The position numbers were made by a program, and so were the translations under genes. From contig JALNZF010000003.1 of the NCBI GenBank assembly GCA_023229435.1, positions 124,001 through 188,000 on the forward strand: 64,000 bases of DNA, read 5' to 3'. The notes below the pieces were generated by a model, which was given only the letters and a program-made list of their open reading frames with translations, was not told the origin of the DNA and made no database searches. Every line of letters begins with the position of its first letter. The stretch's first letter is position 1. Below, piece after piece: positions 40,301 through 48,104 of this stretch. This DNA is from Nitrospirota bacterium (lineage in GTDB: Bacteria > Nitrospirota > UBA9217).

Positions 40301-42504
40301 GCGCTTGAAGGGTTCTTGGTAATATTATAATCTCCCTTGGTAATTCCTGTCTGACACGTTTCCGGACTCGGGCACGGAAACGTATCTGCTGGGTTACACG
40401 TTAGGCTCGTCGTGACTGAGCAGGTGCCTGTCTGTAACCTGAAGTCCTTGCTTTGGCTAGGAGAAGACTGGTTCTGGGCAAAATATCCGATCGCCTCATA
40501 AAACCCTTCGCCAACAGACGTCCATGAACTCGCTACAATGTTATCGATCTCATGGATGAGACCCGACCCATGGTTTCCGATGCTGATAGTGCACGTTTCA
40601 CCGTAAGGGCAGTTAATATCATCGGTGCAAAATTGGCTGGTCGTAGCCGAACAGACGCCCCCGACAGGGGAAATAACTTGCCCGCCATCCGTTGCCGGCA
40701 GCGAAACGCATGATTCTCCTGAAGGGCAGTCCGTACTCACAAGACATGTTCTCGTTATGGTTGATGAACAGGCTTTATAGCAGGGGACTGATCCGGATGA
40801 GGAACATTCGGTTCTTGAGCCATTGATATTAAGTTTCATTGCTCCGAACAGGATGCTGTCTTTATACGTGTATATCAACCCCGTCGGCGGCGTGGCAAGG
40901 CCGACTTTGACCTTAAGGGTTCCCGCAGGGACGGTATTCATAAGCCCCTGTTCCATGACCCAACCGGGAACGCTCGAGCCCGTACCGGGTATAACGGTAG
41001 ATGATGGGTCCACCACCGGATTCGAGTTGATGTTTCCCAGGCAATAATTCTCCATTTGCTTCACGTCGTTCAGCGCTGCATTCGGCGTACAAGGTCCGCT
41101 AAAATTTGTACCGTTCCAGCATGCGCCTAAATAACCGACCTGGGGATTGCCGCTGGGATCAGTATAAGACAATACGCTCGAGCACACGGCATAGCCCGCA
41201 CTCAGGTCATTCATCGAGCCTGGAGGAATGTCGGCATAAATTGCTTTACACTCAGCCTCGAGAGGACCCAAGTTTGTGCCATACCCCCCGCCTCCGCCCG
41301 TTATGCCCTGATAACAGTCGTGAAGGATATGGTTCCACATAGAGACAGCGTCGAGCACTCCGTTTCCCGCTCCTACGCAACCTTTGCTCGCGTTCTGAAA
41401 TGGGCCGAGATTCGCGTGCGTTATATCGCTCCAATAACTCGCTGCCAACAGACAATCAGCTTCGTTATACGTGCCTGTGTAGATCTCAACATAGGTCTGG
41501 CCGTACTCCGTAGCCTGACTCTGGGTCGAGCCAATACCCCCCGGGACCCCGCCATGGACGGCGAAGGTCAGGGCCACACCCGGAATTGACTTTAGAAATT
41601 TTCTGCCCGCGCACCCCCGTGTTTCAGCAATTAACCCTGGATTTGCAGGATCTGTTGTTGCGTCATATTTTCCGCCGGTCAGGATGAGTTTCTGGATGTC
41701 AAACTTGGAAGCCGTCAGCCAGTTCAGGAAGTTCCCGGTCGCCACGAATCCTGTTGAGTTCGTATTTACGGTTTCTACCGTTCCCGTGATCGAGGTATTC
41801 ACGCACAAATACGTTCCTGACGAATAGGTGCACGTCCCCGGCAAACCTGCCACGCTCGAGAATTTATTGTTCGGAAAATCATAATTGTATGTGGAAGTCG
41901 ACAGAAAATAACCACCATACGTTTGTGAATTATCGTATGACGAATTGTCATAGCACTGGCGGGTAGCAGTGCATAAATTCTGATTATTGCAGGCATCGCC
42001 CGCGTCGCAATCCGCATTCGTAGTACATGTTTTCGGGTCAACCGATACCATGGCCGGCGTGCTCGTGCAATCCCCAACTCCCGTAGTAGTGTTGCACTTG
42101 GTGCAAAAACCACTCGTGCACTTACTACCAGGCGCTGTACAGTTGGCGTTCACAGTACAAGGTTTTGGCGAGAATGTTCCAGGCGTGGTCGAAGTTACGG
42201 TACTGGTTAGACAATAGGTAGTCCCGGCGCTGATACAATCTGCGTTGGCGGTACAAACGGTAAGTGGCGCATTGGCGCAATAAGTCTTGCTCGTATCTTG
42301 ATATGCAAGGTCGTACATACTCGATGAATTGTCTATCATGAGCAACAGGTTCGGTTTCGTGCCGGTGGCGACGAAGGGTGGAATTGAGCAGAAATTGCTC
42401 ATGTCATCGGCCGCCGCCTGGACAAATTGTGCGGAGAACATCAACACGAGACAGAGGACAACTACTTTAATTGGATCCGTGTTTTGTATTTGTATGTTTT
42501 TCAT
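37303..42504 (-). CDS. pilY1: PilY1-type pilus tip protein
   Basis: 1733 residues. Signal peptide to about residue 31. An N-terminal von Willebrand A-like domain starts with NLLLMIDNSSSM, the MIDAS D-x-S-x-S. The C-terminal half is the PilY1 beta-propeller (about 1050-1600), with DADKDYQSEKLY as the calcium loop. Between these, six or more cysteine-rich units of 20-40 residues are inserted (such as CTTNADCDAGDACNNQNLC and CLVSTDCPSGESC), which is unusual. PilY1 sits at type IV pilus tips in adhesion, twitching and surface sensing. It is the last gene of the minor pilin operon and is followed by a terminator. GGAGAG precedes the ATG. Confidence 0.92.
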   Translation of the reverse strand: MKNIQIQNTDPIKVVVLCLVLMFSAQFVQAAADDMSNFCSIPPFVATGTKPNLLLMIDNSSSMYDLAYQDTSKTYCANAPLTVCTANADCISAGTTYCLTSTVTSTTPGTFSPKPCTVNANCTAPGSKCTSGFCTKCNTTTGVGDCTSTPAMVSVDPKTCTTNADCDAGDACNNQNLCTATRQCYDNSSYDNSQTYGGYFLSTSTYNYDFPNNKFSSVAGLPGTCTYSSGTYLCVNTSITGTVETVNTNSTGFVATGNFLNWLTASKFDIQKLILTGGKYDATTDPANPGLIAETRGCAGRKFLKSIPGVALTFAVHGGVPGGIGSTQSQATEYGQTYVEIYTGTYNEADCLLAASYWSDITHANLGPFQNASKGCVGAGNGVLDAVSMWNHILHDCYQGITGGGGGYGTNLGPLEAECKAIYADIPPGSMNDLSAGYAVCSSVLSYTDPSGNPQVGYLGACWNGTNFSGPCTPNAALNDVKQMENYCLGNINSNPVVDPSSTVIPGTGSSVPGWVMEQGLMNTVPAGTLKVKVGLATPPTGLIYTYKDSILFGAMKLNINGSRTECSSSGSVPCYKACSSTITRTCLVSTDCPSGESCVSLPATDGGQVISPVGGVCSATTSQFCTDDINCPYGETCTISIGNHGSGLIHEIDNIVASSWTSVGEGFYEAIGYFAQNQSSPSQSKDFRLQTGTCSVTTSLTCNPADTFPCPSPETCQTGITKGDYNITKNPSSAWCRSNNIMIITDGMSTADQNSGPTNLVQSNGNNYPAPYTNSSNYGNCSTYKGSSNLAGLAWIAKNKKINDSAFTSSTISSVTPTLNNQSINTYVVYTGPTTNTGIGLCDAYTLMQKTAANGGTTLYTAASTTQLYASLNQALGSIAAKAASGSAVSVLTTSARGVGSMLQAYFFPTSKLGSGKDLSWLGYTQNIWIDTKDNLRDDYSGTGTSDAHLILSQDRVMMMNVDPASNATKVGLFSTLADGTAGSLASCATTTVEDFNQIIPLWEGGNKLAQVTASDDGTERNIFTAIPGGTGMGAAGGITFNRSTVTGNATLSAALNPDSTYTAAGIVRYTRGVALETFVISGASYTNFRDRTQDDGSVWKLGDVINSTPKVVGNIPQNTYFIDYGDATYYKFISSDDFRHRSSIAIIGANDGMLHSFRVGYLKDRTENSVPLGTNEKALFRDYYGAADSVNTHLGEETWAYIPYNILPYLKYYASQNYPGCHIYGVDLTLKVYDASIGDGSVAAASAAKATDGSSWRTIVIGGMRFGGACSSGTNPTGPPIAGAGFSSYFALDLTDYLKDTGNIPPGSAVTLPKPLWEFTDAANGYDLGYTTSAPAIVRTGPASQNGNWYVVFGSGPTQLPTSNPNRDIDRNRQGYIYILNLATGALIKKIPLDHNAVVSDVLAIDADKDYQSEKLYFGTTYENGASWAGKLMSITLPSNFDVNDICGAGSGATPTYALCSGSSLKTLFSGNYPFTASPDVAKDDLGNIWVYAGSGKYNSSLDEQDSSPQVFLGLIDNSNLPKTASGSSATACPSSATCSSLTALCNVSLCTTSAFVPTQGGTTQICTFDGNTSSFKTIVTTVTNAVSTTPQSNAGWVIFLPDSKERVVSRPLAVGGVVDFLSYVPSTTVCTKGGNSYLYAVDYKTGGPPTNVAIRAVGATSGTSGNVDLYRRVLLGPGAPPTGEAIIITPPKEGQEKLKKKIQVSTGVIVETENKPMISTISKIINWLKK

Positions 42505-42515
42505 ATTTCTCTCCT

Positions 42516-43067
42516 TTATCCTACGAACCGATACAACGCCGTGGTTTCAGCCCTGCTGTTATTCGGGCCTGTGACAACCGTGTTGATCTTGTAATAAACG
42601 GCCGTGCCGCCACTTCCGCCCGCGGACCTGGCAAACTCAAGACGCCCGCCGGGTATTGCTTGTGAATACAGCCGTTCGACGATAATTTCCGCTGTGTAGG
42701 TTTGGAACAAACTGGTGCCCGACAAATTGACAGTTACCTTTGTAGGTGCGTTGATATTCGACAAAGCATTCAGAAGACCCGATGTATTCGTGAGCGGCAG
42801 CGAGCTGATCGGTTCGCCATACATCGTGAGATTGATGGCGTCTTTCATCACCTCCACCGCGCCGTCCGCCGCCTCTGATGCCGAAGCATATCGTTTGCCC
42901 GCGCCGGAAATCTTCGTTGCAGTAGTAGTCATGTATACGGTACTCATGATCAGCAGGAACACCACCAGGGTGATGATCAGGGCCATGACAAGCGCGATGC
43001 CTCTTTCATTACCGATCGCCAATCGCCGATCGAGGATTGCAGCATGGTCTGTTGTCATTTTTTTCAT
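42516..43067 (-). CDS. pilX: PilX-like minor pilin
   Basis: 183 residues. N-terminal leader ends in ERG before IALVMALIITLVVFLLIMS, the single hydrophobic helix expected for PilX. The mature body has a Thr/Ser/Ala-rich central part and no cysteine pair. PilX helps prime pilus assembly with PilV/W and PilY1. The leader DRRLAIGNERG is encoded by a repeated GATTGGCGATCGG-like sequence. ATG at 43067 with GAGG 9 nt upstream; the stop codon is 11 bp before the pilY1 start, so the genes are cotranscribed. Confidence 0.85.
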   Translation of the reverse strand: MKKMTTDHAAILDRRLAIGNERGIALVMALIITLVVFLLIMSTVYMTTTATKISGAGKRYASASEAADGAVEVMKDAINLTMYGEPISSLPLTNTSGLLNALSNINAPTKVTVNLSGTSLFQTYTAEIIVERLYSQAIPGGRLEFARSAGGSGGTAVYYKINTVVTGPNNSRAETTALYRFVG

Positions 43068-43131
43068 ATCATTCAACCTCGCTTGAATCGAATCTGTACT
43101 CTCAGTCTGCCTTCCATTGCGTGTGTTCTCT

Positions 43132-44253
43132 TTATCTTATGTTCCTCGGCGTTACGCTTAAAGCTATGACTCTCCACCGGTAGTTCGTTTGTGTCGCCAG
43201 CAAGCTGACATTCCTGCCGACGCCCCCTCCCCCGCATGCATTCAGACTCGCGTCACCGACCCGAATGGTGCTTGGAGAGGTGAAATTGGGGTCCATTTTC
43301 CCTTGTTGCACGAGAATATATACTTTGATCTGTTTAAACCTCGTTCTGAGCACATTGACAGGATATCCTGCCGCTTCGGTTATACCACCGTTGTCCCAGC
43401 AGTCAATGAGCCCGTCTTCAGTCGTATCGATCCCAAAAGCGACCTGAAAATCGAGAACGCAGTTGAAAAGCGGCTGGCCCGGATCGGTCGGAGGATTCTG
43501 TCTGTTTTCCGACCGCAGCAGGTTCTTGCTGCCCGGCGCGCAAAAGGATAACGAGTTCGTCGCACTCAGTAAATATTCAACCGTATAATAAGGATAGTCT
43601 GCGTAAACGCCGGACCCGGTGGGTTGGGTTTGCAAGCCATAAGCAACTATGCCCATGTCAAGCGGATCCGGGCGAGGATTTGTGCCGCCCGGGGGAAAGG
43701 AAAAGAGCCAGGTCTTGCCGGTTATATTGTTCGGTGCGCTGGTAGCCAACAGGTTCCTGGTAGTCGCGTTCATGTAGACGATCGCATCATTTGATCTTAG
43801 ATTTTCTCGTACGTCCTGAAGAGTAGAAGTAGGCGTTGAAAAGGGATAAAAATCCGTTGTCGTTGCCGCGCTCGCAATCATCGTATAAGACCATGCCTGC
43901 GTGGCCCTCGATTCCCTCCCGAGAGCGGTGCCCACGATAGTCAAGGCATCAGGGTTGTTATCCGTCGCGGCCGCAACGCGTGGAGTAAATGACGGGGTGA
44001 CTGCTGAGTAATTATCCGCAATACCATAGCCGGCCATGGCCAGATCTCGTTCCATGACCATCTTACCGATCTGGAACTCCATCTCCGATTGCGCAAGCTT
44101 ATATTCATTAACTCCCGCTTTCATCTGCGCGGAATATGCCGAATACAGACCAGCCATGACGATCGAGAAAATAGTGAGTACGACCAGAAGTTCTATCAGG
44201 GTAACTCCCCTCGAGGTCCGGAGTTCGGAGTTTAATGTTCTGAGTTCAATCAT
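43132..44253 (-). CDS. pilW: PilW-like minor pilin
   Basis: 373 residues. Type III prepilin signal with cleavage in SRG before VTLIELLVVLTIFSIVMAGLY. The Glu at +5 of the mature protein is present. Mature body of about 355 residues with a long helix (AQSEMEFQIGKMVMERDLAMAGYG) and then beta-rich head, with four to six cysteines, the expected PilW size. The start at 44253 is picked because GGAAGGG lies 6 nt upstream. The leader (RTLNSELRTS) is encoded by the AACTCCGAACTCCG repeat. The pilX start lies 64 bp downstream. Confidence 0.87.
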   Translation of the reverse strand: MIELRTLNSELRTSRGVTLIELLVVLTIFSIVMAGLYSAYSAQMKAGVNEYKLAQSEMEFQIGKMVMERDLAMAGYGIADNYSAVTPSFTPRVAAATDNNPDALTIVGTALGRESRATQAWSYTMIASAATTTDFYPFSTPTSTLQDVRENLRSNDAIVYMNATTRNLLATSAPNNITGKTWLFSFPPGGTNPRPDPLDMGIVAYGLQTQPTGSGVYADYPYYTVEYLLSATNSLSFCAPGSKNLLRSENRQNPPTDPGQPLFNCVLDFQVAFGIDTTEDGLIDCWDNGGITEAAGYPVNVLRTRFKQIKVYILVQQGKMDPNFTSPSTIRVGDASLNACGGGGVGRNVSLLATQTNYRWRVIALSVTPRNIR

Positions 44254-44363
44254 GTTTCGCCCTTCCTGAGATATGCTCACTGGTAACCCGTCAGGTGACA
44301 GTTCGCTACCGCCGGTTCTTCGACGATCGTTCCCCATCATCTTCCTGTTATCAATTCTCTCCA

Positions 44364-44813
44364 TCATATTGCCCGGTGCTTATAGATCAATGAAACGTTT
44401 GAGTAATTATTATTTTTATGGCTGTAGGCCACGGCAATATTGACCTGCTTGAGATTTGCAGACGAAGATATCACGTCCCATGTTATCGTGTATGTTATCT
44501 CATACCCCCTGATTTTTTGCGTTGGATTCGGGAATCCCTTGGCTTGCTGTCCAGTCGGACCGGTAGTAAAGGTATTTACGTGAGTGGAACCGGTTGACAG
44601 CTCCGCGTCGTCTATCGGGAGAGCAAGCAGCGCCTCCGCAGTCTCATTCGTGACCCTGATGGCGGTGTTCCTTATTTCATTACCCATGTTTGTGCTCATG
44701 GATGTGACGATGGAGGTCAGGAGCGCCAGCATGGTAACCATGATGATCATCATGGCGATCATCAGCTCTATGAGACTAAAACCCTTCTTATTATTGAATG
44801 CAGTTTGTGCCAC
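44364..44813 (-). CDS. pilV: PilV-like minor pilin
   Basis: 149 residues. The prepilin signal NKKG before FSLIELMIAMMIIMVTML is canonical, with the +5 Glu. The short mature head fits PilV or GspI-type minor pilins. Start is GTG at 44813, where AAGGAG lies 6 nt upstream; it overlaps the 3' end of the preceding pilin gene by 23 bp. pilW follows after 110 bp. Confidence 0.87.
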   Translation of the reverse strand: MAQTAFNNKKGFSLIELMIAMMIIMVTMLALLTSIVTSMSTNMGNEIRNTAIRVTNETAEALLALPIDDAELSTGSTHVNTFTTGPTGQQAKGFPNPTQKIRGYEITYTITWDVISSSANLKQVNIAVAYSHKNNNYSNVSLIYKHRAI

Positions 44814-45354
44814 TTAACACTCCTTCCCGTATGAAATTTGTGGTCACGCTGATGCACTTTACGTTACTTGCTGTCCCATCGGATATTGTAATGATCATAT
44901 CTCCCGCGATGGAACTGCCATCAGCCTTATACCGCATCGGCACGCCCGTCTTGTTGTAAACTAAAACCGTATAAGCCGGATCACCCGGGATGGTGTTTAG
45001 CTGGAGCGATAACCGGGACGAAATTGTGCGCGTTTCCACTGATTCTTCCTCGCCGGTTCCGTTGTACGCAAAGTCCAGATTAATATCATTCCAGGTAAAC
45101 AGGGTATAGGAAGTGGTCGGCATGAATCTGATGCCGACTCCCATACCCGTGGTTCCGGTCTGACCTGAAGTCAACGCATCCACCCGCACCTGCTGGATGT
45201 CGGCAACAAGCTCCTTTGTTGCGCTCGAAAGCCGCTCCCTGTTGACAAAATCGAATCCGAGAGTTGCAAAACCTGCTATTATGCCGATAATAGCAACAAC
45301 GACGATCAGTTCTATCAATGTTACGCCGTTTTCGACATTGCTGTTAGATCGCAT
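44791..45354 (-). CDS. GspH/FimT-type pseudopilin
   Basis: 187 residues. Leader MRSNSNVENG before VTLIELIVVVAIIGIIAGFATL, then RERLSSATKELVADIQQVRVDALTSG, the GspH/FimT signature, and a beta-rich head ending in ISVTTNFIREGVLSGTNC. These are minor pilins that start fiber assembly. ATG at 45354 is chosen since GAGG lies 8 nt upstream. It is followed by pilV with a 23-bp overlap. It is similar in layout and C-terminus (NRIREGxxNGxxC) to the pilin gene at 45903-46457, so the two are paralogs. Confidence 0.87.
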   Translation of the reverse strand: MRSNSNVENGVTLIELIVVVAIIGIIAGFATLGFDFVNRERLSSATKELVADIQQVRVDALTSGQTGTTGMGVGIRFMPTTSYTLFTWNDINLDFAYNGTGEEESVETRTISSRLSLQLNTIPGDPAYTVLVYNKTGVPMRYKADGSSIAGDMIITISDGTASNVKCISVTTNFIREGVLSGTNCIQ

Positions 45355-45364
45355 ATGCTTTTCC

Positions 45365-45556
45365 TCAGTTCTCAGCATGAAAATTCCTGCTTGTGGAAGA
45401 ATCCTGTCCCGGCACATAAAGGTCCGCCATGAGCGCATCATTCAGGTCCCAGATATGGCATGAGCACCCTGGGCAGCGTTCCAAAACCACGGCCTGAGGA
45501 AAGGGGGTAATGACCATAGAGCCACAATCGGGACATATGAGTCTAAATTTTAACAC
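45365..45556 (-). CDS. small zinc-ribbon protein leading the pilus operon
   Basis: 63 residues. Two C-x2-C knuckles, ICPDCGSM and RCPGCSCHIW, spaced by 17 residues, are a likely structural zinc site. No membrane segment. GTG start with AAAGG about 10 nt upstream. Its stop is 10 bp before the start of the next pilin gene and it is the first frame after the strong promoter at 45626-45654. The role is unknown; an RNA- or protein-binding regulator of the operon is one guess. Since it is short, a fortuitous frame cannot be excluded, but both knuckles argue for a real gene. Confidence 0.65.
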   Translation of the reverse strand: MLKFRLICPDCGSMVITPFPQAVVLERCPGCSCHIWDLNDALMADLYVPGQDSSTSRNFHAEN

Positions 45557-45625
45557 TATATAACCTTTCTGGATAAAACATCGCCGTGCCTCGTCATATG
45601 GTTATGCAAGACTCGTACTCACATA

Positions 45626-45654
45626 ATTATCATTTAAATACATAGAGTTGTCAA
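45626..45654 (-). promoter_or_regulatory. strong sigma70 promoter of the pilus operon
   Basis: Minus strand TTGACA (45654-45649), 17-bp spacer, GATAAT (45631-45626). Expected transcription start near 45619; the zinc-ribbon GTG is at 45556, giving a leader of about 63 nt. Confidence 0.78.
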
Positions 45655-45691
45655 TTTAACTGAAGGGAATATGGAGGGATGGCTTCTTATG

Positions 45692-45709
45692 TATGTAATG
45701 GATTACATA
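45692..45709. promoter_or_regulatory. palindromic operator candidate
   Basis: TATGTAATGGATTACATA: perfect 8-bp inverted arms TATGTAAT/ATTACATA around GG. It is centred about 81 bp upstream of the predicted start, a usual position for an activator site. Core TGTAAtggaTTACA resembles half-sites of the Crp/Fnr superfamily but is not identical to either consensus. The regulator is unknown. Confidence 0.45.
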
Positions 45710-45739
45710 GCGCGGTCTTTAACCGCAACCAACAACTCT

Positions 45740-45822
45740 GACATCCATGAATGCCTTTATCGGAGAAATGGTGTTAATAGAAAAACCAGATTCGTCCCCT
45801 AACGAATCCATCGGGGATAGAA
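45740..45822. repeat. dispersed palindromic repeat, ATCGGGGAT family, copy 2
   Basis: Contains GAATGCCTTTATCGGAGAAA, then AACCAGATTCGTCCCCTAAC (45784-45803) and GAATCCATCGGGGATAG. It matches copy 1 (3188-3294) and copy 3 (49973-50063) in order of blocks. It lies just downstream of the upstream pilin gene and may end its transcript. Confidence 0.75.
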
Positions 45823-45902
45823 ATATAATAAAAAATGGAGTGCTGAAAGTTTGGAAGAAAAGCGACTATCAGTACTCAATGCTTTCAAATTTTACTTCGT
45901 AA

Positions 45903-46457
45903 CTATGAACTGCATTGCGACCCATTCCAGATACCTTCCCGTATTCTATTGGTGCTGATACTGATACACCGTATTGGACCGGCATCCTGATTATTGCCGA
46001 CTAAAATAGTTATGCCTCCCATTCCTCCCGTGGAACGTCGAGGGCTGCCGAAGCGATCGAATATTCTCACGTCGTTGCTGACTTCGGTGGAAGGATTTGT
46101 CTTATGAAGCACGACCGAGGGATGCAGTTCTCTCTGAACGATGTCCGTCTCTTCTCTCGTCCCGCCTAAGCAGGTGTCGGAATCATAGTTGGAATCGGTA
46201 TTACAGTCATCGAATTTGAACATCACATAGGAGTTTTGAGAAACCAGGCGTATCCCGAATCCCCTGTCATCGCGCGTCATGGCGTCCACCCTGGCCTTTT
46301 GGATGTCGGCATACAGATCTCGAGCGGCGCTTGCCACGCGTTCCCTGCGGATCAATTCCATCCCATGTGATGTGAACCCTGCACAGATAGCCATGATAGC
46401 AATAACGAGCATCAATTCAATTAATGTCATCCCCCGCATTCCTTCTTCCCTCTTCAT
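45903..46457 (-). CDS. GspH/FimT-type pseudopilin (paralog)
   Basis: 184 residues. Leader MKREEGMRG before MTLIELMLVIAIMAICAGFTS, then RRERVASAARDLYADIQKARVDAMTRDD, the GspH/FimT signature. A central cysteine pair (DDCNTDSNYDSDTCLGG) may close a loop. The end ISTNRIREGIWNGSQC parallels that of the gene at 44791. CAGGAGG lies 8 nt before the ATG. It is set apart from the operon by 346 bp including a repeat and a new promoter, so it may be expressed separately. Confidence 0.87.
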   Translation of the reverse strand: MKREEGMRGMTLIELMLVIAIMAICAGFTSHGMELIRRERVASAARDLYADIQKARVDAMTRDDRGFGIRLVSQNSYVMFKFDDCNTDSNYDSDTCLGGTREETDIVQRELHPSVVLHKTNPSTEVSNDVRIFDRFGSPRRSTGGMGGITILVGNNQDAGPIRCISISTNRIREGIWNGSQCSS

Positions 46458-46559
46458 CGTAACACCTCCTGAGTACTATATTTTAATTCAAGGTGAACGA
46501 TACCAGCGGGTTATTGGTGCCTGTGTGCGAGATGCAGTTTAAATTTGTTCTCACCGTTT

Positions 46560-46587
46560 TTATTAATACATACGACAAGGATATCAA
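46560..46587 (-). promoter_or_regulatory. possible promoter of the upstream pilin
   Basis: Minus strand TTGATA (46587-46582), 16-bp spacer, TAATAA (46565-46560), about 105 bp before the start at 46457. Moderate match. Confidence 0.35.
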
Positions 46588-46679
46588 TTGACGGGATGAA
46601 GAATGACGGGGAAGGTAAATGACCGGTTATGAAAAAGCGGTAGCAAGACAACGAGACATGGTTTCACTATTAACGTTAC

Positions 46680-48054
46680 GGGTCTTCTTGAAAAAACGGG
46701 TCCTCAGCAGTATCTGTGGTTGATTTTCGGTTCCGGCAGTTTACCAAGCGTATGATATAAGGCCGTTTGCAGCGTTTCAACGTTCCGAAAGCCATACGCT
46801 TTTCTCATAGTCAGTTTTGCTTTGAGGTTAAAACCCTCCACCATACCCCCGGATACGGCTCCATCCGCCTTAAACCAATTCAATACGAGCGCCTGATGCT
46901 TACGAAGCATTCGGGCGACTTTCTTCATCGGATCAATTCGGGAGTACATCGTTCGTTTGATCCATGCATCCAGAAACTTCTCCGCCCACACCGGGGACTG
47001 GTATGTCCAGAATTGCTGGAAGTCCTCTTTCATCAGGTACGACTTCACGGATTTCAGCTTGCTGCCGAGCAGTTCCTTCAATTTGACAACCTGGTTCTCC
47101 GTCAGATTCGGTTTATTCTTAAGGAGCGGCCACCGGCTGTTCGTCAGAAGGGCTTCCTGATTCGTCCCCTTATACTGCCGCGCTTCCTCTCGACGGACGG
47201 TATCTATGGCGTCGTTGATGTGCTTCATAATGTGAAATCGATCCAGCACGTGGATCGCCTGTGGCGCCTTTTTCTTGATCACCTTGAGATAGGGTGCCCA
47301 CATGTCGGTGCAGACGAACTTGAGCCGCTTTGATCGCTCCTTTCCGAACTCTTTGAAGAAACGGAGCAGCGTCTTCACTCGGCGTTTTTGTCCACTCCAT
47401 AACAAACGCTTTGAATGCGAATCCAGCTGATAGACAAGGGTGAGAAAGAGGTTCTTCTGTACCTTGATCTCGTCAACCCCGATCTTTTCAATGCCTTCCA
47501 AACTTCTGTTGGCGAGGCCGTATTCCACCACGAATTTGACCGCCCGATAAACGCTGTCCCAGCTGGTATGGAATACTCTCGCGGTTTCCAGCCAGGAAAG
47601 CCGCTGCGCCCACTTCGCCAGGAACACCTGATACGTCTTTGTCTTCCGTTCCTTGCCCTCTGCCCAAGGCATCAACTCCACCAATGCTCCGTCAATGGTG
47701 CAATTAGCACGACGCGGCGCGTACCGAAGATACACCTTCCACTTCCAGAAGGGAACGTACTCGAACAGCCGGGACTTTTCTGTGGCATGAGTGCCGCACT
47801 GCTTCATGCATACTCGACAAACCGGTTTTGCATTCTTTCGCGGCTCGATCTCGACTACTATCGCTTCTTCCCCGTCAATCTGTTCCAGGTGCGCTTTCTT
47901 GTAAACAAATGACTTGAATTTTTCGATCTTATTCAGTAATGTTATAAAGAGCATGGCTTTCCTGTCCGTGATTTGATATTTCGTCGCGGAAACATCATAC
48001 ACTGACTTGGTTGGCTATGCTCTTCTTTTTCGATTATCCTCCAAAATGAGCCCC
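46680..48054 (-). mobile_element. ISL3-family insertion sequence
   Basis: Bounds are approximate. The left end begins GGGTCTTCTTGAAAAAACGG at 46680; the right end, read inward, begins GGGGCTCATTTTGG at 48054. They match at only about 8 of the first 15 positions, so the exact ends are uncertain. No clear 8-bp target duplication is seen. The transposase within is intact, so the copy may be active. It sits between the pilus locus and the MEMO gene. Confidence 0.65.
46704..47954 (-). CDS. ISL3 family transposase
   Basis: 416 residues. N-terminal zinc motif CRVCMKQCGTH, typical of ISL3. DDE catalytic core: first Asp in IGVDEIKVQKN, second in VCTDMWAPYLKVIKKKAP with the following LDRFHIMKHIN, and Glu in MVEGFNLKAKLTMRKAYGF. 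Length is typical for the family and there is no frameshift. The ATG at 47954 begins the usual MLFITLLNKIEKF; an upstream in-frame start at 48002 adds 16 residues. It catalyses cut-and-paste movement of the IS. Confidence 0.9.
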   Translation of the reverse strand: MLFITLLNKIEKFKSFVYKKAHLEQIDGEEAIVVEIEPRKNAKPVCRVCMKQCGTHATEKSRLFEYVPFWKWKVYLRYAPRRANCTIDGALVELMPWAEGKERKTKTYQVFLAKWAQRLSWLETARVFHTSWDSVYRAVKFVVEYGLANRSLEGIEKIGVDEIKVQKNLFLTLVYQLDSHSKRLLWSGQKRRVKTLLRFFKEFGKERSKRLKFVCTDMWAPYLKVIKKKAPQAIHVLDRFHIMKHINDAIDTVRREEARQYKGTNQEALLTNSRWPLLKNKPNLTENQVVKLKELLGSKLKSVKSYLMKEDFQQFWTYQSPVWAEKFLDAWIKRTMYSRIDPMKKVARMLRKHQALVLNWFKADGAVSGGMVEGFNLKAKLTMRKAYGFRNVETLQTALYHTLGKLPEPKINHRYC

Positions 48055-48104
48055 AGATTCAGCGAAGGAGGCGAAAAAACATTAATACACTTTTTCTGAA
48101 AAAA

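Larger units (their letters stand above)
45557..45902. other. pilus operon upstream region
   Basis: 346 bp with no gene. It holds, in order from the operon, a strong minus-strand promoter (45626-45654), an 18-bp palindrome (45692-45709), and the dispersed repeat (45740-45822). The remainder is AT-rich with no further pattern I can support. Confidence 0.7.

Noticed and set aside
46672..48062. 8-bp target duplication around the ISL3 element
   Set aside because: AACGTTAC on the left and AGATTCAG on the right do not match at the ends I picked, so I do not claim a duplication.
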